Numbered from the stretch's first letter, positions 17,537-25,684 are shown. The stretch is 58,230 nt of DNA from Clostridiales bacterium (GCA_030016385.1 JASEJN010000014.1:1-58230), one strand, 5' to 3'. Notes: a model not told the origin generated them from the letters alone. Numbers and translations are program-made.

Positions 17537-18379
17537 ATGAGTATATGTATTGTAACAGATAGCTGTTCAGATCTACCGGAAGAACTCATAAATCAGTACG
17601 GAATAGTAGTTGCACCGCTTATAACTAATTTTGAGGATGCATCATACAGGGATGGGGTTGACATCAAGCCGTCTGAGTTTTATGAAATGCTGGCAAATGC
17701 CAGATCTATACCTACTACAGGCATGGTAACACCTGAATATTTCAAAGAACTTTTTGCCAGGCTCATAAAAGAATATGATACCATTATTGGCCTGTTTTTC
17801 TCATCAAAACTCAGCGGCACATATAACTCGGCGGTTGTCGCCAAAAAAAACTTTCCAGGGGAAGATATAACAGTAATAGATACAAAAGGGGTGACGCTGG
17901 GACATGGCCTCATAGTCCTCAAAGCTGCCCGCATGGTGGAGGAAGGTACTGCAAAAGAAGAAATTTTAAAAGAGGTAAACAGAATGATACCCAACATGAA
18001 ATATGCTCTTGCCTTTAATAATTTAGACTATCTTCACAAAGGCGGTAGGCTCTCCTCATCTCAAAGAATAATAGGGAACCTTCTAAATGTAAAGCCTATA
18101 CTGGGGGTAGAGGATGGAGAGCTGAAGATAATGGAGAGGGCCAGAGGCAAGAAAAAAGCCTTCCAATGGATTGTTGACTACATTAAGAGTTTTAATGTAA
18201 ACCTTAAGAGTAAGACTATAGGGATAAACCACACCAACTCTCCTGAGGATGCAGATGAACTGGAAAGAATTATAATGGATAATTTTAAGGTAGGAGAAAT
18301 AATAAGGTCTCAAGCCGGCGCTGTAATAGGTACCCATGCAGGGCCTGAGGCTGTGGGAATATATTTTGAAAAAGAGTGA
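17537..18379 (+). CDS. DegV family fatty-acid-binding protein (FakB-like)
   Basis: 280 residues. The N-terminus has CIVTDSCSDLPEEL, followed by TTGMVTPEYF and the GLFFSSKLSGTYNSA motif of the DegV fold, with GGRLSSSQRIIGNLLNVKPIL in the second domain. DegV proteins bind a fatty acid and present it to FakA, encoded immediately upstream. Ribosome site AAGGAG lies in the last codons of fakA. Its last codons form one arm of the terminator. Confidence 0.93.
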   Translation: MSICIVTDSCSDLPEELINQYGIVVAPLITNFEDASYRDGVDIKPSEFYEMLANARSIPTTGMVTPEYFKELFARLIKEYDTIIGLFFSSKLSGTYNSAVVAKKNFPGEDITVIDTKGVTLGHGLIVLKAARMVEEGTAKEEILKEVNRMIPNMKYALAFNNLDYLHKGGRLSSSQRIIGNLLNVKPILGVEDGELKIMERARGKKKAFQWIVDYIKSFNVNLKSKTIGINHTNSPEDADELERIIMDNFKVGEIIRSQAGAVIGTHAGPEAVGIYFEKE

Positions 18380-18400
18380 GGATTATCCTTACTCTTTTTT
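18369..18400 (+). terminator. terminator of the asp23-fakA-degV operon
   Basis: Hairpin AAAGAGTGAGGAT/ATCCTTACTCTTT with a T-run, overlapping the degV stop codon. Confidence 0.85.
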
Positions 18401-18450
18401 ATCAATAACTTCTCCATTGTTTTTGAATCAATTAGTTGCAGCTTACTCAT
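18393..18450 (-). pseudogene. hicA toxin remnant (5' end only)
   Basis: Overlapping the hicB stop as ATGA, an ATG begins MSKLQLIDSKTMEKLL, matching the start of HicA mRNA interferases. The similarity stops after about 18 codons where the sequence runs into the degV terminator. The dsRNA-binding core with the catalytic His is missing. Confidence 0.55.
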
Positions 18451-18581
18451 ATTTCAACCTCTATCTGCTGGATTCCAATAAATTCAGGAATATTCTTTCT
18501 CTCTTCAAGGTTCATTTCCTCAAGGCATAATTCTATTACCTCTTTTAGTTTAAGTTGTAGCTCATCCAACGTATCAGTCAC
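18447..18581 (-). pseudogene. hicB antitoxin remnant (3' end only)
   Basis: About 44 codons in frame: VTDTLDELQLKLKEVIELC at the start and a FIGIQQIEVEI ending, as in the C-terminal part of HicB proteins. An in-frame stop lies a few codons upstream and the N-terminal half is absent. With the hicA fragment it marks a deleted toxin-antitoxin pair in the 277-bp gap after degV. Confidence 0.55.
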
Positions 18582-18656
18582 GTAGATTATTCAAAGGGTA
18601 ATCTCCTATTTTTGTGATATAATATAATATATAAAAAATGGAAAGGGAGACCATAC

Positions 18657-19310
18657 ATGGATTTAACAGAACTTGAGGAACTTATAAAGACCAGAAGGTC
18701 TATAAGGGTATGGGAAGACAGTGATATACCCGATGAACTTATAAGAAAGGCACTGGATATAGCTACATATGCCCCAAGCGGTGGCAACCATCAATCGTGG
18801 AAATTCTATGTGGTGAAAAATAAAGAGGTGATTGATAAGATTGCAGATGCTGTCCAGAGTAGTGCTGATACCATTGCGGCCTGGCCAGAGGCAAAGAAAA
18901 TGGGTGACACCATAGAGAGGTGGAATAAGACATCGGCATTTTTCCGCACAGCACCCTGCCTCATAGCAGCCTGTGCAGGAGCATATTCATCCACAGCGGA
19001 TAGCCTCATGAGGTCCAGAATGGAGTTTGACGAACAGGCTAAAAAGATGGTAAAGGCGCGAGATATGGCCTCATCGAGGGTGCAATCGGTAGCAGCGGCA
19101 ATTGCCTATATGCTCCTTGCCTTTCATCAAATGGGGCTTGGAGCAGTATGGATGACAGGACCTGTCCAGGCTCAAGAGGAGATAGAAAAGATACTAAATA
19201 TCCCTGATGACCTTGATTTTGTAGCCTTGATTCCCGTAGGATACCCAGCAGAGACACCAAGGCCCAAGCAGATGAGGCCATTGGATGAGGTGGTTGAATT
19301 TATAAAGTAA
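18657..19310 (+). CDS. nitroreductase family FMN oxidoreductase
   Basis: 217 residues. It has the family start LIKTRRSIRVWEDSDIPDE (FMN phosphate-binding Arg residues), the APSGGNHQSWKF motif near residues 40-51 and the GLGAVWMTGP motif near 160. Such enzymes reduce nitro groups or act as NAD(P)H oxidoreductases; the substrate is not clear. A TATAAT-like box lies about 40 bp before the start, with GGGAG as ribosome site. It runs convergent to the RlmL-like gene. Confidence 0.9.
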   Translation: MDLTELEELIKTRRSIRVWEDSDIPDELIRKALDIATYAPSGGNHQSWKFYVVKNKEVIDKIADAVQSSADTIAAWPEAKKMGDTIERWNKTSAFFRTAPCLIAACAGAYSSTADSLMRSRMEFDEQAKKMVKARDMASSRVQSVAAAIAYMLLAFHQMGLGAVWMTGPVQAQEEIEKILNIPDDLDFVALIPVGYPAETPRPKQMRPLDEVVEFIK

Positions 19311-19312
19311 GA

Positions 19313-19350
19313 AAAAGGACACGGTCAGGCTTTATATATCGCCCGGTTGT
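19313..19350. terminator. convergent terminator, nitroreductase and RlmL-like gene
   Basis: AGGACAC/GTGTCCT arms with a long loop, T-rich on one side, overlapping the last codons of the minus-strand gene. Confidence 0.45.
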
Positions 19351-20480
19351 GTCCTCTCTTTGTTATTATAATACTGATAGAGGTAGCATTTAATCATCCC
19401 GTTATACAATTTTCTCTTTTTGTCTGCCTTTTGGCCGAACAGTTTTTCAAATTCATCGTGGGCGCTGAGTATAAAGTAGGACCAGCCGTCAAAGCCTTTG
19501 AAAACCATGCCCATATCCTTATATAGGTTTTCTACCTCATCCTCTTCTCCCATCCTCTCGCCATAGGGTGGATTGCAGATGATATATCCGTTCTTATCCC
19601 TGAGGAATATGTCCCTCATATCTATGCGTTTAAAAGAGATGTATTTTTCCGTGCCAGCCTTTCTGGCATTGCTCCGCGAGAGTTTCACGGCCTGGCCATC
19701 TATGTCAGACCCCATAATATTGAGCTTCGCATCCGTACTTATGAGAGACACTGCTTCCTCTCTTGCACTCTTCCACAGCCTTTCTGGTATCCTCTCCCAC
19801 TTCTCCGAGATAAACTCCCTGTTAATACCCGGTGCGGTATTGGTGCCTATCAGAGCCGCCTCTATGGGGATAGTCCCCGAACCGCAGAATGGGTCTAAGA
19901 ACGGCATATCAGGCCTCCACCTGCTTATTTCAATCATGGCAGCGGCTAAGGTCTCACGTAGGGGTGCCTCGTTGGAGATCTCCCTGTATCCCCTCTTGTG
20001 AAGGCTTGACCCGCTGGTGTCTATCATAAGCGTGGCCATGTCCTTGATTATCCCGAAGTGTATCTTGTACTGCGGTCCGTCCTCCTCAAACCACTCCTTC
20101 CTGTACCTCTTCTTCATGCTTTCCACTATGGCCTTTTTGACAATGGCCTGGCAGTCCGGTATGCTGAATAGTTTTGACCTTAAGGAATAGCCATTTACCG
20201 GAAAGGCAGCATTGACAGGAAGCCAGTCAGCCCACGGCAGAGCCTTTGTCCCCTCAAACAGTTCATCAAAGGTCTCTGCCTTAAACTCTCCCAGCTTTAC
20301 AAGGACTCTCTCGGCGCTCCTCAGCCAAAGGTTGGCCCGGCAGACGGCCATCTCATCCCCGACGAAGATCACCCTGCCATCCTCTACGGTTACATCTTTA
20401 TAACCCAATTTCCTTATCTCTTTTGCTACAATTGATTCAACTCCTAAAAGTGTTGTCGCTATAAGGTCTATTTTTGCCAT
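19332..20480 (-). CDS. THUMP-domain class I RNA methyltransferase (RlmL/YpsC type)
   Basis: 382 residues. An N-terminal ferredoxin-like plus THUMP region (about 1-160) for RNA binding is followed by a Rossmann methyltransferase. SAM site: FLDPFCGSGTIPIEAALI near residue 195. Catalytic motif: ICNPPYGERMG (NPPY, for N2-guanine methylation) near 308. By family it modifies 23S rRNA guanine N2. It begins 6 bp after the XRE-TPR gene stop, so the two may be co-transcribed. Confidence 0.92.
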   Translation of the reverse strand: MAKIDLIATTLLGVESIVAKEIRKLGYKDVTVEDGRVIFVGDEMAVCRANLWLRSAERVLVKLGEFKAETFDELFEGTKALPWADWLPVNAAFPVNGYSLRSKLFSIPDCQAIVKKAIVESMKKRYRKEWFEEDGPQYKIHFGIIKDMATLMIDTSGSSLHKRGYREISNEAPLRETLAAAMIEISRWRPDMPFLDPFCGSGTIPIEAALIGTNTAPGINREFISEKWERIPERLWKSAREEAVSLISTDAKLNIMGSDIDGQAVKLSRSNARKAGTEKYISFKRIDMRDIFLRDKNGYIICNPPYGERMGEEDEVENLYKDMGMVFKGFDGWSYFILSAHDEFEKLFGQKADKKRKLYNGMIKCYLYQYYNNKERTQPGDI

Positions 20481-20486
20481 TTCATC

Positions 20487-21590
20487 TTATCCTTCCAATG
20501 TAGATTTGATATTATCTATGAGCTCGGCTATGGACTTTTCTGCATAAGGGTCTTTCTGATTCAAGATTTCTAATGCAGAGTTTGCGTAGCTCAAAGCATC
20601 TTCCAGGTTGCCTTGTTCAAATAATATCCCGGCTATACTGTTCAAGTTATATGCTATGTATTTATTGTTTCCAATTTTCTTGTAGTATGAAATACTTTTA
20701 TGATAGTACTTCAAGGCCTTGGATATATCCTTCATCTGACTGTATACCTCTGCAAGATGGTTACAGGCAATGGCCAGGCCGCTAAAATCATTCATTATTT
20801 TATAACCGGCAAGTTCCTTACGGAAATAATTTGCCGCATCAAGGTAGTTCTCCTGAGATAGCTCAACAATTCCAAGCATGTCATATACCTCTAAGGTTCT
20901 GTCTCTGTGGCCCATCTCATTGCATATTTCCAGGTATTTAAGAGCGATTCTCTTTGCATCAACGTATCTTTCGGCAAGCAGCAGGGTATAGGCAAAATGA
21001 TATAGAGAGTTTAAGTATATCATATAATAATAACTGCCAACAATATAGTCATTATTTAACAATCTATTAAAAAGTGATAAAGACATGTCTAAATTACCTG
21101 AGTGGGAATATGATCTTGCCAGATAAAGTATACTTAGTGAGTTTAACGGCTCAGTCTTTGATGTTATTTTTGACAGGTATTCTATTGCATCCCCATATTT
21201 CTTTAGACGGAAGGACAGAATCCCGGCCATAAGGCGGACAAAACCACTTTCTTCCTCATCCATAGTCTCAAGTCTTTCAAAGAGCTTTGCCATATATTTA
21301 TCAGCAAGTGAATACTCCTGCGAAAATAATGACACAAAGGTCTTTATGAAAAGGTGGTCGCACTTTGATACACAATTTTTTGTTTTGCAGTTATCATTAC
21401 CGTCAAGATAATCCAGTGATACATCAAGCCGCCTTGATACTAATTCCAATTTATCTACAGTTGGATTTATCTCACCGGATTCCAGCTTGCTTATATACCC
21501 CTTTGAGAAACCTTCGCCCAGCTTATCTCGTGTGAGCCCCTTTTCTACTATTATAGACTTTATCCTTTTTGCCATCTTCTCAGTATCCAT
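20487..21590 (-). CDS. XRE-family regulator with TPR repeats
   Basis: 367 residues. An N-terminal Cro/CI HTH (residues about 8-60, with GFSKGYISKLESGEINPTVDKL) is followed by about 290 residues of helical TPR-like repeats (for example AIACNHLAEVYSQMKDISKALKYYHKSI). The architecture resembles peptide-responsive RRNPP regulators, but no small signal-peptide gene is seen next to it. Two palindromes upstream (21641-21684) are likely its operators. RNA methyltransferase gene downstream at 6 bp. Confidence 0.88.
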   Translation of the reverse strand: MDTEKMAKRIKSIIVEKGLTRDKLGEGFSKGYISKLESGEINPTVDKLELVSRRLDVSLDYLDGNDNCKTKNCVSKCDHLFIKTFVSLFSQEYSLADKYMAKLFERLETMDEEESGFVRLMAGILSFRLKKYGDAIEYLSKITSKTEPLNSLSILYLARSYSHSGNLDMSLSLFNRLLNNDYIVGSYYYMIYLNSLYHFAYTLLLAERYVDAKRIALKYLEICNEMGHRDRTLEVYDMLGIVELSQENYLDAANYFRKELAGYKIMNDFSGLAIACNHLAEVYSQMKDISKALKYYHKSISYYKKIGNNKYIAYNLNSIAGILFEQGNLEDALSYANSALEILNQKDPYAEKSIAELIDNIKSTLEG

Positions 21591-21640
21591 ATAAACACAC
21601 CTCTGAATAGATTATACAGTAATTTGCAGGGCAAATAAAG

Positions 21641-21684
21641 TTGAATATATCCAATCGATAAAATTTTTGGTTGAATATATTCAA
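21641..21684. promoter_or_regulatory. pair of TTGAATATATYCAA palindromes
   Basis: TTGAATATATCCAA at 21641-21654 and the perfect palindrome TTGAATATATTCAA at 21671-21684. They are 30 bp apart, about three helical turns, 51-94 bp upstream of the XRE-TPR start. They are probable binding sites for that regulator. Confidence 0.6.
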
Positions 21685-21720
21685 CATATAATAAATTTTA
21701 AGGTTATTTTGAATAAACAG

Positions 21721-21749
21721 TTGACAAAAGAAATGAATGGTTTTATTAT
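21721..21749 (+). promoter_or_regulatory. sigma-A type promoter of the decayed GntR-ABC operon
   Basis: TTGACA, 17 bp, TATTAT. It points into the broken gntR/ABC gene cluster. No intact gene follows for about 1.3 kb. Confidence 0.55.
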
Positions 21750-21869
21750 ATTTAATAATGACTGAATAAATTTTCGTCTTGATTAAGGCTATGTATTTTT
21801 AAAATTCTATTCTTACGTTCTTTGCTAAGCCTGCCATGCCATATTTTTGTTGGAGCCTATTAAATTTTT

Positions 21870-22250
21870 TTGTTTTTGGATAGGCTTTTAAAGAGCCGTG
21901 TATATTTTGCAATATACACGAGAGAAAGGAATACATGCGAATCCTTATACATTTATATAAGTATATCCAATGACAATATCAAATATAACCGTGAAAAGAT
22001 ACACAATTTCCATAATACAATGCAGAGGGTATATCAGGAACTGGAAAGAGAGGGAGTGATAAATACGAAGAGGGGGATGGGAAGTTTTGCTACAGAGGAT
22101 GAAAGCCGTGTAAGGAATATAAGAGACAGCATGGCCCGGGAGCTCATTGAAAACTTTATAAAAGAGATGAACGGCCTGGGGTTTGCCTATAAGGAAATAG
22201 CTTCAATGATTGAAATATATTGCAGAGAGGAGATGGGGACCAATGAGTGA
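21870..22250 (+). pseudogene. degraded GntR/YtrA-family regulator
   Basis: Only the second half is recognisable: NTMQRVYQELEREGVINTKRG is the end of the winged HTH of YtrA-type GntR regulators. The short C-terminal region then follows ([29 protein letters not shown]). The expected N-terminus (IPIYQQI..., LPSVRELA...) is not present; the first 50 codons of this frame look random. It overlaps the ABC ATPase fragment by 8 bp, as in intact ytr operons. Confidence 0.65.
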
Positions 22251-22440
22251 TTTCTTAAAGGCGGTCAATCTCAAGAAGAGATACAGCAGCAAATGGGCAT
22301 TGAGGGGCGTGGATTTAAATATTGAAAAAGGAAGGATAGTTGGACTTTTGGGACATAATGGAAGCGGCAAGTCTACCCTTCGTGAGGGTAGCTCAGGTGC
22401 AGGCTGTATACGCAGGACAACTGTGGAATGCAATCCTTAA
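22243..22440 (+). pseudogene. truncated ABC transporter ATPase (N-terminal fragment)
   Basis: Starts [20 protein letters not shown] and reaches the Walker A motif [12 protein letters not shown], then loses similarity abruptly at about 22377. Signature motif, Walker B and the rest of the about 290-residue protein are missing. A single deletion seems to have joined the P-loop directly to the middle of the permease gene. Confidence 0.75.
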
Positions 22441-22792
22441 GGACTCGATAAGCTTTTACCTTCTTGGCACAGGATTTCTCGCGTTTGGAATAATTACCGG
22501 TATATTTTCCTACACTGTATACAGGTCTATAGATATACCGTTTATCAGGTTTCTTGCAGCATTTATAGCATATATACTGCCAGGCTATATAGCACAAAAA
22601 TTGTCTGAATGGACGGTGGATATCCTCCCGCCAATCTGGATGAAGATCTATGGGTTTTCTACTTTGAATTCGGTTTTTAACCCGGGTAGCGTTTCAATAT
22701 CATTGACTCCAGGCATATTCTATATATTAATAGCAGTCCTTATGTTTCTTTCGGCAGGGTGGCTATATGAAAATAGAATGGAGGTATTATAG
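22385..22792 (+). pseudogene. ABC transporter permease, C-terminal fragment
   Basis: A frame with several membrane segments (ISFYLLGTGFLAFGIITGIF, FIRFLAAFIAYILPGYIA, FYILIAVLMFLSAGWLYENR) follows the broken ATPase in a different reading frame. It lacks its N-terminal part. It belongs to the same GntR-ABC-permease operon remnant. Confidence 0.6.
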
Positions 22793-22845
22793 TGAGATAC
22801 AGAAATCTGGTAATTTTAGTTGCACTCTTCAGCGAACATCTTTGA
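22792..22845 (+). pseudogene. truncated start of a further membrane gene
   Basis: GTG with GGAGG upstream, overlapping the previous stop by one base. It encodes VRYRNLVILVALFSEHL and then stops. It looks like the first hydrophobic segment of a second permease cut short by a deletion. Confidence 0.4.
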
Positions 22846-22909
22846 CTCAAAAAGCTGTTGATTTTTTAACATATATGTGCTAATATATAGTCAGAACTTA
22901 ATAAGAAGG

Positions 22910-23021
22910 CAGTAACTTCAGGGCAGGGTGCAATTCCCGACCGGCGGTAAAGCCCGCGAGCCGAAAGGCAGATCCGGTGAGATTCCGGGGCCGACAGTAC
23001 AGTCTGGATGGGAGAAGTGTT
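22910..23021 (+). ncRNA. FMN riboswitch (RFN element)
   Basis: All hallmark blocks are present: CTTCAGGGCAGGGTG, AATTCCCGACCGGCGG, GCCCGCGAGCC, GATCCGGTGAGATTCCG, GGGCCGACAGT and AGTCTGGATGGGAGAAG, closed by ACTTC/GAAGT. It senses FMN and controls the riboflavin transporter gene downstream through the terminator at 23038. Confidence 0.96.
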
Positions 23022-23037
23022 TTTTTGTTGGGTTTAA

Positions 23038-23069
23038 AATCCTGAAGGTTATTGCCTTCGGGATTTTTT
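23038..23069 (+). terminator. riboswitch-controlled terminator
   Basis: ATCCTGAAGG/CCTTCGGGAT hairpin plus T6, between the riboswitch and ribU. In the FMN-bound state it should stop transcription before ribU. Confidence 0.85.
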
Positions 23070-23085
23070 GATAGGAGGGGTCTAA

Positions 23086-23682
23086 ATGGAAATGGTTCAT
23101 AAAAGAACAACAGTACTTGTAAAGACTGGTATGTTAGCTGCTATAGCTACTGTACTTATGTTTATTGAATTTCCACTGCCTTTGTTTCCAGCATTTTTAA
23201 AGATGGATTTGAGCGAGGTGCCTGCACTATTGGGGAGCTTTGCTTTAGGGCCAATGGTAGGCGTACTTATAGAACTTATAAAGAATGTGCTTCATATAGC
23301 TATTAAGGGCACGACCACCGCAGGTGTGGGAGAACTGGCAAACTTCTTAGTTGGAAGTGCACTGGTAGCTACAGCCGGCGTTATGTACCAAAAACATAAG
23401 ACAAGGCATGTGGCCGTAATGTCGATGATGCTGGGGACGCTGTTTATGACTGTATTGGGGTGCCTTTTTAACTACTTTGTGCTTTTACCCTTATATCAGA
23501 CAATGATGGGTATACCAATGGATGCTATAGTTAAGATGGGCAGTGAAGTGAACTCTTTAATTGTGAATGTAAAGACCCTGGTGCTGTTTGGGATAGCTCC
23601 ATTTAATATTTTAAAGGGACTGGTAGTATCCTTGATTACTTTGCTGGTATACAAGAGGTTATCGCCTATACTTCATAACTAA
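23086..23682 (+). CDS. ribU: riboflavin ECF transporter S component RibU
   Basis: 198 residues with five to six hydrophobic segments. The typical RibU sequence FLKMDLSEVPALLGSFALGP lies near residues 41-60, followed by EFP...FP loops. RibU binds riboflavin in the membrane and works with the shared EcfA/A'/T module encoded elsewhere. The FMN riboswitch confirms the substrate. AGGAGGGG ribosome site. Confidence 0.95.
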   Translation: MEMVHKRTTVLVKTGMLAAIATVLMFIEFPLPLFPAFLKMDLSEVPALLGSFALGPMVGVLIELIKNVLHIAIKGTTTAGVGELANFLVGSALVATAGVMYQKHKTRHVAVMSMMLGTLFMTVLGCLFNYFVLLPLYQTMMGIPMDAIVKMGSEVNSLIVNVKTLVLFGIAPFNILKGLVVSLITLLVYKRLSPILHN

Positions 23683-23687
23683 AAATT

Positions 23688-23765
23688 GACCCTCATACTT
23701 TCTTTCCTTCATTCATATACATAGTATATGCAGAGGAGGAGGAGTATGAGGGTCTTTATTTTTTT
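23688..23765 (+). promoter_or_regulatory. hairpin over the spoIID start with embedded promoter-like sequence
   Basis: GACCCTCATAC (23688-23698) pairs perfectly with GTATGAGGGTC (23744-23754), which contains the spoIID ATG. The pyrimidine stretch after the left arm can also pair, mostly by G-U, with the GGAGGAGGAG ribosome site. A T-rich run follows at 23755-23765, so the structure could also act as a ribU terminator. A sigma-E-like promoter (TCATACT, 14 bp, CATATACA) overlaps the left arm and the loop. Confidence 0.6.
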
Positions 23766-24771
23766 GCTCATAATAGCCCTTGTATTTGTCTATGGGTGCG
23801 GCAGCCGTGAGGCTGAGAAAATAGTGGAAGAACCGAAGCTGCACCCCATAGATCCTGAGAGTGTAGATGAAGAAAATAATGAGGCTCAAGACGATAGGAT
23901 CCTCATGATAAATGTCTATATGACCAAAAATAATAAGATTGTTTCTATGCCCTTTGAGGAATACGTTAAGGGTGTGGTGGCGGCCGAGATGCCGGCGGCC
24001 TTTGAGATGGAAGCATTAAAGGCTCAGGCCGTGGCTGCCAGGACATATGCCCTGTCCAGGCTGAAAGAGTTTGGCGGATCGGGATGTGAGCTGCATAAGG
24101 GGGCTGATATATGCACTGACTTCACCCACTGCCAGGCCTATGCAGAAAAGGGTGATATGGTACCTGCCTGGGGTAAGGATACAGACTATTACTGGGATAA
24201 GATATCCAGGGCTGTGGAGGATACAAAGGGTGAGGTGGCCATGTATGAGGATCTGCTGATAGATCCCGTATTTCATGCAATATCAGGAGGCAAGACGGAA
24301 AATTCCGAGGATGTTTGGAGGAATAGTATACCATACTTAAGGAGTGTAGACAGCCCTTATGAAGAGGAGGCCTCAAAATTTAAAACCACTGTGGAGTATT
24401 CCAGGAGGGATTTTGTAAACATACTTAAAAGAAATGTGCAGGGGCTTAAGATAAACGAGAATAAGCTTTCTTCGGAAGTTAAAATAATTGACTATACAGT
24501 AGGCGGTAGAGTAAGAAATATAAAGGTGGGCAATAAAGTAATATCGGGTCGGGACTTCCAGACGTATATGGGCTTGAATTCCAATAATTTTGTTTTTGAA
24601 TTTAATGGTGATACCATAAAGATTATTGTCACTGGTTACGGACATGGTGTGGGTATGAGCCAATACGGAGCAAACGGCCTGGCCAAACATGGCTATACAT
24701 ATGTTGATATATTAAAGCATTATTATCAGGGCATAGAAGTAACCAACATGTGGTGGGTATTAGAAAATTAG
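23746..24771 (+). CDS. spoIID: stage II sporulation protein D
   Basis: 341 residues. SpoIID is a lytic transglycosylase of the DMP complex (with SpoIIM and SpoIIP) that degrades septal peptidoglycan during engulfment. An N-terminal hydrophobic segment ends in VYGC, a possible lipobox. The catalytic region EYVKGVVAAEMPAAFEMEAL and QAVAARTYAL is intact, as are AISGGKTENSEDVW and the C-terminal GYGHGVGMSQYGANG. The start at 23746 has GGAGGAGGAG directly upstream; the ATG at 23728 lies before it. It is followed 49 bp later by the spoIIQ-like gene, the conserved clostridial order. Confidence 0.96.
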   Translation: MRVFIFLLIIALVFVYGCGSREAEKIVEEPKLHPIDPESVDEENNEAQDDRILMINVYMTKNNKIVSMPFEEYVKGVVAAEMPAAFEMEALKAQAVAARTYALSRLKEFGGSGCELHKGADICTDFTHCQAYAEKGDMVPAWGKDTDYYWDKISRAVEDTKGEVAMYEDLLIDPVFHAISGGKTENSEDVWRNSIPYLRSVDSPYEEEASKFKTTVEYSRRDFVNILKRNVQGLKINENKLSSEVKIIDYTVGGRVRNIKVGNKVISGRDFQTYMGLNSNNFVFEFNGDTIKIIVTGYGHGVGMSQYGANGLAKHGYTYVDILKHYYQGIEVTNMWWVLEN

Positions 24772-24773
24772 AT

Positions 24774-24814
24774 GTATAAACCTCCAACAAATGGTTATAC
24801 TACCTGTTGGAGGT
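24774..24814 (+). promoter_or_regulatory. hairpin over the spoIIQ ribosome site with sigma-F-like promoter
   Basis: ACCTCCAACA (24780-24789) is the exact complement of TGTTGGAGGT (24805-24814), which contains the ribosome site. A sigma-F-like promoter spans it: GTATA at 24774-24778, 14 bp, GGTTATACTA at 24793-24802. Its predicted start, near 24808, would leave the left arm out of the transcript. Confidence 0.6.
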
Positions 24815-24820
24815 GGAAAA

Positions 24821-25639
24821 ATGAAACGAATTTCGGAGTGGTGGAAAAAGATATATGACGTGATGAAGACCCAGAGCTTTTTTGTGCTATTATTTGTATG
24901 TATTGTGGCGGTAGCGGTGACTGCTGTCTATGTCACTACATATAACAGGAATAAACTGTCGCAAGAACCGCTAAGCGATGTGCAGAATCTGGATAATGCC
25001 CTGAAAAGCGACAACTCAAAGATAATAGTTACCGACTCACAAAAAACAGAAGAACCGAAAGAGGTTAGTGAAGAGGTAAAGGAGGATGTAACAAAAGGGA
25101 ATGCTGCTACCAGTCAGGAGACACCTGAAGAAACCGTGCAGAATAAAGCAGCAGCTCCCAAAAAGTCTGGTACATCTCCAAACATAAAACCTGTATCATC
25201 ACAGAAGTCATCAAGTGTTCAGGCAAAAAACAGTGCATGGATAAAACCGGTTGATGGTATAGCTGGCAACGGATTTGCTGTTGACAGTATGGTATACTCA
25301 GAGACTTTAAAGCAGTGGACAACACACAATGGGATGGACATAAAGAGTGAGTTTGGCAACGATGTAGTGGCAGTGGCGGATGGTACTGTAAAAAGGGTCT
25401 ACACGGATGGGAAATTAGGTGTAACGGTAGAAATGGACCTGGGCAATGGGATAACTGCCCGCTACAGTAACCTGGATAGCAGCGTAGAGGTGGAGGAAGG
25501 ACAGAATGTAAAGGCAGGGGATGTTATAGGGAGGATTGGAAATACTGCGCTGTTTGAGATAGCTGATGGTGACCACCTGCATTTTGAGGTGTTGAAAGAT
25601 GGTAAGAATGTTAATCCCGCTGACTATGTAAAATATTAG
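24821..25639 (+). CDS. spoIIQ: SpoIIQ-like M23 (LytM) peptidase-family protein
   Basis: 272 residues. A short cytoplasmic start is followed by one membrane segment (FFVLLFVCIVAVAVTAVYV, about residues 21-39), a Lys/Glu/Ser-rich linker, and a LytM domain (about 140-272). SpoIIQ is the forespore partner of SpoIIIAH in the channel across the engulfment membranes. Zn ligands HNGMD and HLHFE are kept, as in clostridial SpoIIQ and unlike the degenerate B. subtilis protein. The start at 24821 has GGAGGTGG. Confidence 0.92.
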   Translation: MKRISEWWKKIYDVMKTQSFFVLLFVCIVAVAVTAVYVTTYNRNKLSQEPLSDVQNLDNALKSDNSKIIVTDSQKTEEPKEVSEEVKEDVTKGNAATSQETPEETVQNKAAAPKKSGTSPNIKPVSSQKSSSVQAKNSAWIKPVDGIAGNGFAVDSMVYSETLKQWTTHNGMDIKSEFGNDVVAVADGTVKRVYTDGKLGVTVEMDLGNGITARYSNLDSSVEVEEGQNVKAGDVIGRIGNTALFEIADGDHLHFEVLKDGKNVNPADYVKY

Positions 25640-25650
25640 GTGAATTAATT

Positions 25651-25684
25651 GGCCTGGCCATGATGCCAGGCCTTTATTTTTTTA
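25651..25684 (+). terminator. terminator of spoIIQ
   Basis: GGCCTGGC/GCCAGGCC hairpin followed by TTTATTTTTTT. Confidence 0.9.
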
